Below the pieces are notes generated by a model that worked only from the letters and a program-made list of their open reading frames with translations, did not search any database and was not told the origin of the DNA. From an uncultured Eubacteriales bacterium (GTDB lineage Bacteria > Bacillota > Clostridia > Peptostreptococcales > Anaerovoracaceae): 64,000 bases of DNA. A program made the translations under genes and the position numbers. This document shows, in pieces, positions 60,175-64,000 of the stretch (its first letter is position 1; every line of letters begins with the position of its first letter). The DNA lies in the NCBI GenBank assembly GCA_902795265.1, contig CADBKM010000004.1, positions 1 to 64,000 of the forward strand. Reading direction: 5' to 3'.

Positions 60175-62307
60175 ATGGGTAGATTTGAAGATTTCAGAAC
60201 ATTCAGAACAGCGCTTGGCGGAAGGCTTCTCGAAGTCGAGATCGGCAAGCTCGCAGAGCAGGCAAACGGACAGGCTACGGTCAGATACGGAGATACGGTC
60301 GTAAGCTGCACAGTCTGCGCAAGCAAGGAGCCTAAGCAGGACGTTGATTTCTTCCCGCTTACTTGCAATTTTGAAGAAAAACTTTACGCAGTCGGAAAGA
60401 TCCCTGGCGGATACATCAAGAGAGAAGGACGTCCGAGCGACAAGGCGACTCTCACATCGAGACTGATCGACAGACCGCTCAGACCGCTCTTCCCGAAGGG
60501 CTACAGAAACGATGTAGTTGTTACGGCTACAGCTCTTTCGGTAGATCATGACTGCTCACCAGAGGTAGCTTCGCTTATCGGTACTTCGACAGCTATCGCT
60601 ATCTCTGACATTCCGTGGGACGGCCCTACTGCAGGTGTAGTAGTCGGCAGAGTTGACGGAGATTTCGTTATCAATCCTACATTCGAGCAGAGACAGGTTT
60701 CTGACCTCAACCTCACAGTATGCGGTACTGAAGAGGCTATCATGATGGTTGAAGCCGGCGCTCAGGAGCTTCCTGAAGATCAGATGCTCGAAGCCATCCT
60801 CACAGGTCATGAGGAAATCAAGAACATCTGCAGATTCATCAAGGAGATCGTTGCAGAAGTTGGTAAGGAAAAGCAGGATTACGTAGTATTCAAGGCAGGT
60901 GAAGACGTAGACGCAGCTGTCAGAGAATATGCTACACAGAAGATGGTAGATGCCATCTATACAGTTGACAAGCAGGAGAGACTGGCCAACATGGACGCTG
61001 TCGCTGCCGACACAAAGGAACACTTCGCAGAAGAGTTCGAAGACAGAATGGCAGAGGTCGACGAGGTTCTCTACAATGTCAAGAAAGAAGAAGTAAGACG
61101 CCGCATCCTCGAAGAGGGCGTACGTCCTGACAACAGAAGACCTGACGAGATCAGACCGCTCTGGAGCGAGACCGGATATCTTCCGAGAACACACGGATCC
61201 GGACTCTTCAAGAGAGGACAGACTCAGGTTCTTTCAGTCGCCACACTCGCACCGCTTTCAGAGGCTCAGTACCTCGACGGTATCGATGACGACGTAACAC
61301 GCAAGAGATACATGCATCAGTACAACTTCCCTGGTTACTGCACAGGCGAGGCTAAGCCTAGCAGATCACCTGGAAGAAGAGAAATCGGCCACGGTGCCCT
61401 CGCTGAAAGAGCACTTCTGCCTGTTCTCCCTAGCGAAGAGGAATTCCCATATGCTATCAGAGTCGTCTCCGAAGTTATGTCTTCGAACGGTTCTTCCTCG
61501 ATGGCTTCGACATGCGGATCCACACTCGCTCTGATGGATGCCGGTGTTCCTATCAAGAAGCCTGTATCGGGTATCGCTATGGGTCTCATCGAGGGATTCA
61601 ACGAAGACGGATCAAGCAAGTTCGCTATCCTCTCTGATATTCAGGGAATGGAAGACTTCCTCGGCGACATGGACTTCAAGGTCACAGGTACTCCTGACGG
61701 CGTTACTGCTCTGCAGATGGATATCAAGGTCCACGGCCTTAACAGAGAGATCCTCAAGCAGGCTCTCGATCAGGCAAAGATCGGAAGAGCGCACATCCTC
61801 GAGAACATGCTCGAAGAGATTCCTGAGCCACGCAAAGAGCTCAGCAAGTACGCTCCTAGATTCATCAGCATGAGAGTCGATCCTGATAAGATCAGACTGG
61901 TCATCGGACCTGGCGGAAAGACTGTCAACAGAATCGTTGATGAGACAGGCGCCAAGATCGATATCTCTGATGATGATGTCGGATTCATCGCTATCTATGC
62001 AGCTGATCAGGAAAGCGCTGAGGCTGCACGCAGAGAGATCGAGCTCATCACAAAGGACGTCGAAGTCGGCGAAACTTATGAGGGCAAGGTCACCAGAATC
62101 ATGAACTTCGGAGCATTCCTCGAGATCCTGCCTGGCAAGGAAGGACTGCTGCACATCTCGAAGATGGCAGATCACAGAGTTGCCAAGGTAGAAGATGTGA
62201 TGAACATCGGTGATACTGTCACTGTAAAGGTTACAGAGATCGACAGCCAGAACCGCATCAACCTCGAGCGCCCTGATGTAAAGCGCTCTGACGCTAAGAG
62301 AAGATAA
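60175..62307 (+). CDS. pnp: Polyribonucleotide nucleotidyltransferase (PNPase)
   Basis: A 710-residue phosphorolytic 3'-5' exoribonuclease. Two RNase PH domains ([17 protein letters not shown] ... [34 protein letters not shown] ... [20 protein letters not shown]), then KH ([20 protein letters not shown]) and S1 ([20 protein letters not shown]). The start is ATG 60175, with AAGGAG 12 nt upstream, a rather long spacing. It ends 0 nt before ppk1. Confidence 0.96.
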   Translation: MGRFEDFRTFRTALGGRLLEVEIGKLAEQANGQATVRYGDTVVSCTVCASKEPKQDVDFFPLTCNFEEKLYAVGKIPGGYIKREGRPSDKATLTSRLIDRPLRPLFPKGYRNDVVVTATALSVDHDCSPEVASLIGTSTAIAISDIPWDGPTAGVVVGRVDGDFVINPTFEQRQVSDLNLTVCGTEEAIMMVEAGAQELPEDQMLEAILTGHEEIKNICRFIKEIVAEVGKEKQDYVVFKAGEDVDAAVREYATQKMVDAIYTVDKQERLANMDAVAADTKEHFAEEFEDRMAEVDEVLYNVKKEEVRRRILEEGVRPDNRRPDEIRPLWSETGYLPRTHGSGLFKRGQTQVLSVATLAPLSEAQYLDGIDDDVTRKRYMHQYNFPGYCTGEAKPSRSPGRREIGHGALAERALLPVLPSEEEFPYAIRVVSEVMSSNGSSSMASTCGSTLALMDAGVPIKKPVSGIAMGLIEGFNEDGSSKFAILSDIQGMEDFLGDMDFKVTGTPDGVTALQMDIKVHGLNREILKQALDQAKIGRAHILENMLEEIPEPRKELSKYAPRFISMRVDPDKIRLVIGPGGKTVNRIVDETGAKIDISDDDVGFIAIYAADQESAEAARREIELITKDVEVGETYEGKVTRIMNFGAFLEILPGKEGLLHISKMADHRVAKVEDVMNIGDTVTVKVTEIDSQNRINLERPDVKRSDAKRR

Positions 62308-64000
62308 ATGCTATACGAAGAAGGCTTCACGCAAAACAGAGAGATCTCATGGCTGAGATACAACGAGCGTGTGCTCGAAGAGGCACTGGATGAAACAGTG
62401 CCTCTTTTTGAACGCCTTCGTTTTATTGCGATCTTTGTGTCCAACCTTGAAGAGTTTTTCAAGGTCAGAGTAGGCAGTCTTCTTGGTGAGGATGACGAAG
62501 GGGATGAAATCGTTGATGAAAAATCCGGCATGACCGCTGCTGATCAGCTCAGACGGATATACGATCTTGTTCCCGGACTTCTGATGAAGAAAGACATGGC
62601 ATATGCTCTTGTCGAACGAAAGCTCTCGGATGCCGGTGTCGAAAGGCTAGAACCGTGGCAGCTCGATGAAGAAGACATGGGGCGATGCTTTGATTTCTTC
62701 AGAGATGAGATCAAAGACCACCTTACTGTAAGGGTCCTTGATTCACATGAACCGCTGCCTCAGATCGACGAAGAAAAACCGTATATGATAGCCGTTCTCG
62801 ACGCAGAGCTCGAAGATAAATTCGGATTCATCGACATACCGCGTTCACTGCCTCTTATTAAAGTGCTTCCGGGTGAAGGATTCCGTTACGTACTGACTGA
62901 AGACGTAATAAAGATGTTCTCAGATACGCTTTTTGTGCCGTTTGTGCCGCTTGAAGTCCATGTAATAGACATCGCCAGAAATGCGGAAGCGGCGGGCGGA
63001 ACAGACCGCGCTAATACCGCAGGCGAGATGCAGAAGGCTCTGAGGCGTAGAAAGAACGGACCGGCTGACAAGCTCATCTCTGACGGACTGCCTGGGAGCG
63101 GCCTTAGGGCTTATTTCGCTGAGAAGCTCGATATCGATGAGCGCCAGATGTTCACGACAACGAGAATAGACTTCCGCTATGTCGAAGAACTGGCAGCTCT
63201 GATACCTGCATCTGTCTTTGCGCGCCTTTCATATGCGCCTGACAGTCATCGTGATCAGACACAGATGCTTCCTGCCGATATAATTCCGTCTGTCAGGAAG
63301 CACGATATGCTGTCTGCTTATCCCGAAGATTCCATGGATCTGTTCATCGGACTGCTGCGTGAGGCGGCGATCTCGCCCGATGTAAGGGGAATACGTATCA
63401 CTGTTTACCGTCTGGCATCCAACCCGAAGATCGTTGATCATCTGATACATGCCGCAAGAGCCGGCAAGAAGGTAAGTGTTGTGCTCGAGCTCCGTGCCAG
63501 GTTCGATGAAGAAAAGAATCTTGAGTGGGCACGGAGGCTTTCCGCTGCAGGGTGCAAGGTATATTACGGTACTGATAAATATAAGGTGCATTCGAAGATG
63601 TGCCAGATAGTTCTCTCTGAAACTGCGGATGACGGGAGCCGCAGACGCTCTTATATCACTCAGATATCAACAGGCAATTTCAACGAAAAGACAGCAAAGC
63701 TGTATACCGATCTGTCACTCATCACATACGATCAGAAGATCGGAAAAGCAGTGTCGCGCCTTTTCAGAGATATCTGCAAGGACCATGTAAGCACTGAAGA
63801 AGGCAGTTACGCACCTCTGGCTGTTTCGCCGTCCGATATGCGAAGCGTGCTGCTTCGACTTATCCGCCGGGAGACAAAAAAGGGGCAGTCCGGACAGATA
63901 GTTCTTAAAGTCAATTCTCTGACTGACAGCGAGATGATAGAAGCTCTTATGGAGGCATCATGCGCGGGCTGCAGGGTGAGAATGATAGTGCGAGGCATCT
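62308..64000 (+). CDS. ppk1: Polyphosphate kinase 1, 3' truncated by window edge
   Basis: The first 564 codons of polyphosphate kinase 1 (family about 690-720), which moves the gamma-phosphate of ATP onto polyphosphate. N-terminal domain: NREISWLRYNERVLEEALDE and RLRFIAIFVSNLEEFFKVRVG. The first catalytic HKD-type site is complete: KYKVHSKMCQIVL then ITQISTGNFNEKTAKLYTDL, after the nucleotide region RITVYRLASNPKIV. The frame is open to the last base. It starts directly after the pnp stop, suggesting translational coupling. Its presence behind pnp is less common than the genes before it. Confidence 0.95.
   Translation, partial: MLYEEGFTQNREISWLRYNERVLEEALDETVPLFERLRFIAIFVSNLEEFFKVRVGSLLGEDDEGDEIVDEKSGMTAADQLRRIYDLVPGLLMKKDMAYALVERKLSDAGVERLEPWQLDEEDMGRCFDFFRDEIKDHLTVRVLDSHEPLPQIDEEKPYMIAVLDAELEDKFGFIDIPRSLPLIKVLPGEGFRYVLTEDVIKMFSDTLFVPFVPLEVHVIDIARNAEAAGGTDRANTAGEMQKALRRRKNGPADKLISDGLPGSGLRAYFAEKLDIDERQMFTTTRIDFRYVEELAALIPASVFARLSYAPDSHRDQTQMLPADIIPSVRKHDMLSAYPEDSMDLFIGLLREAAISPDVRGIRITVYRLASNPKIVDHLIHAARAGKKVSVVLELRARFDEEKNLEWARRLSAAGCKVYYGTDKYKVHSKMCQIVLSETADDGSRRRSYITQISTGNFNEKTAKLYTDLSLITYDQKIGKAVSRLFRDICKDHVSTEEGSYAPLAVSPSDMRSVLLRLIRRETKKGQSGQIVLKVNSLTDSEMIEALMEASCAGCRVRMIVRGI

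Noticed and set aside
1..64000. CRISPR arrays, tRNA/rRNA genes, insertion sequences, prophage
   Set aside because: No spaced repeats, no cloverleaf-like or rRNA sequence and no transposase, integrase or phage proteins were seen on reading both strands; an exhaustive structural search was not possible by eye.

Overview
The window reads as one continuous stretch of a bacterial chromosome from an anaerobic, mid-GC Firmicute of the class Clostridia. The grounds are a PolC-type replicative polymerase, a T-box and a lysine riboswitch, RNase Y, the rimP-nusA-ylxR-infB-rbfA and pyrH-frr-uppS-cdsA-rseP-ispG-polC blocks in their usual Firmicute order, a butyrate kinase, radical SAM and Fe-S proteins, and Shine-Dalgarno-led genes almost all on the + strand. 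An Eubacteriales Family XIII (Anaerovoracaceae)-like host is a guess only. No rRNA, tRNA, CRISPR array, transposase or phage gene was recognised.

Region 1 (1-500) is the end of rplT, a small membrane protein gene and a terminator. Region 2 (about 500-20,960) is an accessory block that looks lower in GC on sampled lines and is bounded by two identical 33-bp copies of that terminator (467-499 and 20926-20958). At its ends are parts of the family first described as the radical-SAM/selenodomain system and now linked to arsenosugar synthesis: an AhpD-like peroxidase, an ArsS-type radical SAM protein, a C-GCAxxG-C-C redox protein, a very large secreted FN3-transglutaminase-rhodanese protein, a two-cluster Fe-S protein, a fused pair of selenodomain-associated glycosyltransferases, a YdjY-like lipoprotein, two VTT (TVP38/DedA-like) membrane proteins, an aminoglycoside-phosphotransferase-fold protein, and a divergent nucleoside hydrolase fused to a PadR-like winged helix. 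Between them sits a surface polysaccharide cluster: O-antigen polymerase, secreted repeat protein, lipid-linked sugar transferase, DUF4422 protein, GT2, Wzx flippase and a galactofuranosyltransferase-like enzyme. No selenium, arsenic methylation (arsM) or glf gene is visible.

Region 3 (21,000-41,400) is housekeeping: nrdR behind a NrdR-box-like palindrome, cmk, radC, a MurE-like ligase without the DAP signature, rny, a cysteine desulfurase with thiI (sulfur delivery to tRNA 4-thiouridine), T-box-controlled thrS, pyrH-frr, uppS-cdsA-rseP-ispG-polC, a small opposing gene and buk. The PolC lacks its embedded 3'-5' exonuclease domain, and dxr is missing from its usual place between cdsA and rseP.

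Region 4 (41,400-48,300) holds a lysine-riboswitch-controlled dapA-dapB-ddh-lysA operon (the dehydrogenase variant of lysine synthesis) and a metal-resistance operon: an SmtB/ArsR sensor with an intact alpha-5 zinc site and matching operator, a free-standing HMA metal chaperone, and a P1B ATPase without its own HMA domain. Region 5 (48,400-64,000) holds a class A penicillin-binding protein with a ~300-residue charged cytoplasmic extension, then rimP-nusA-rnpM-infB-rbfA-nrnA-truB-ribF, rpsO-pnp and the start of ppk1, which runs off the window.
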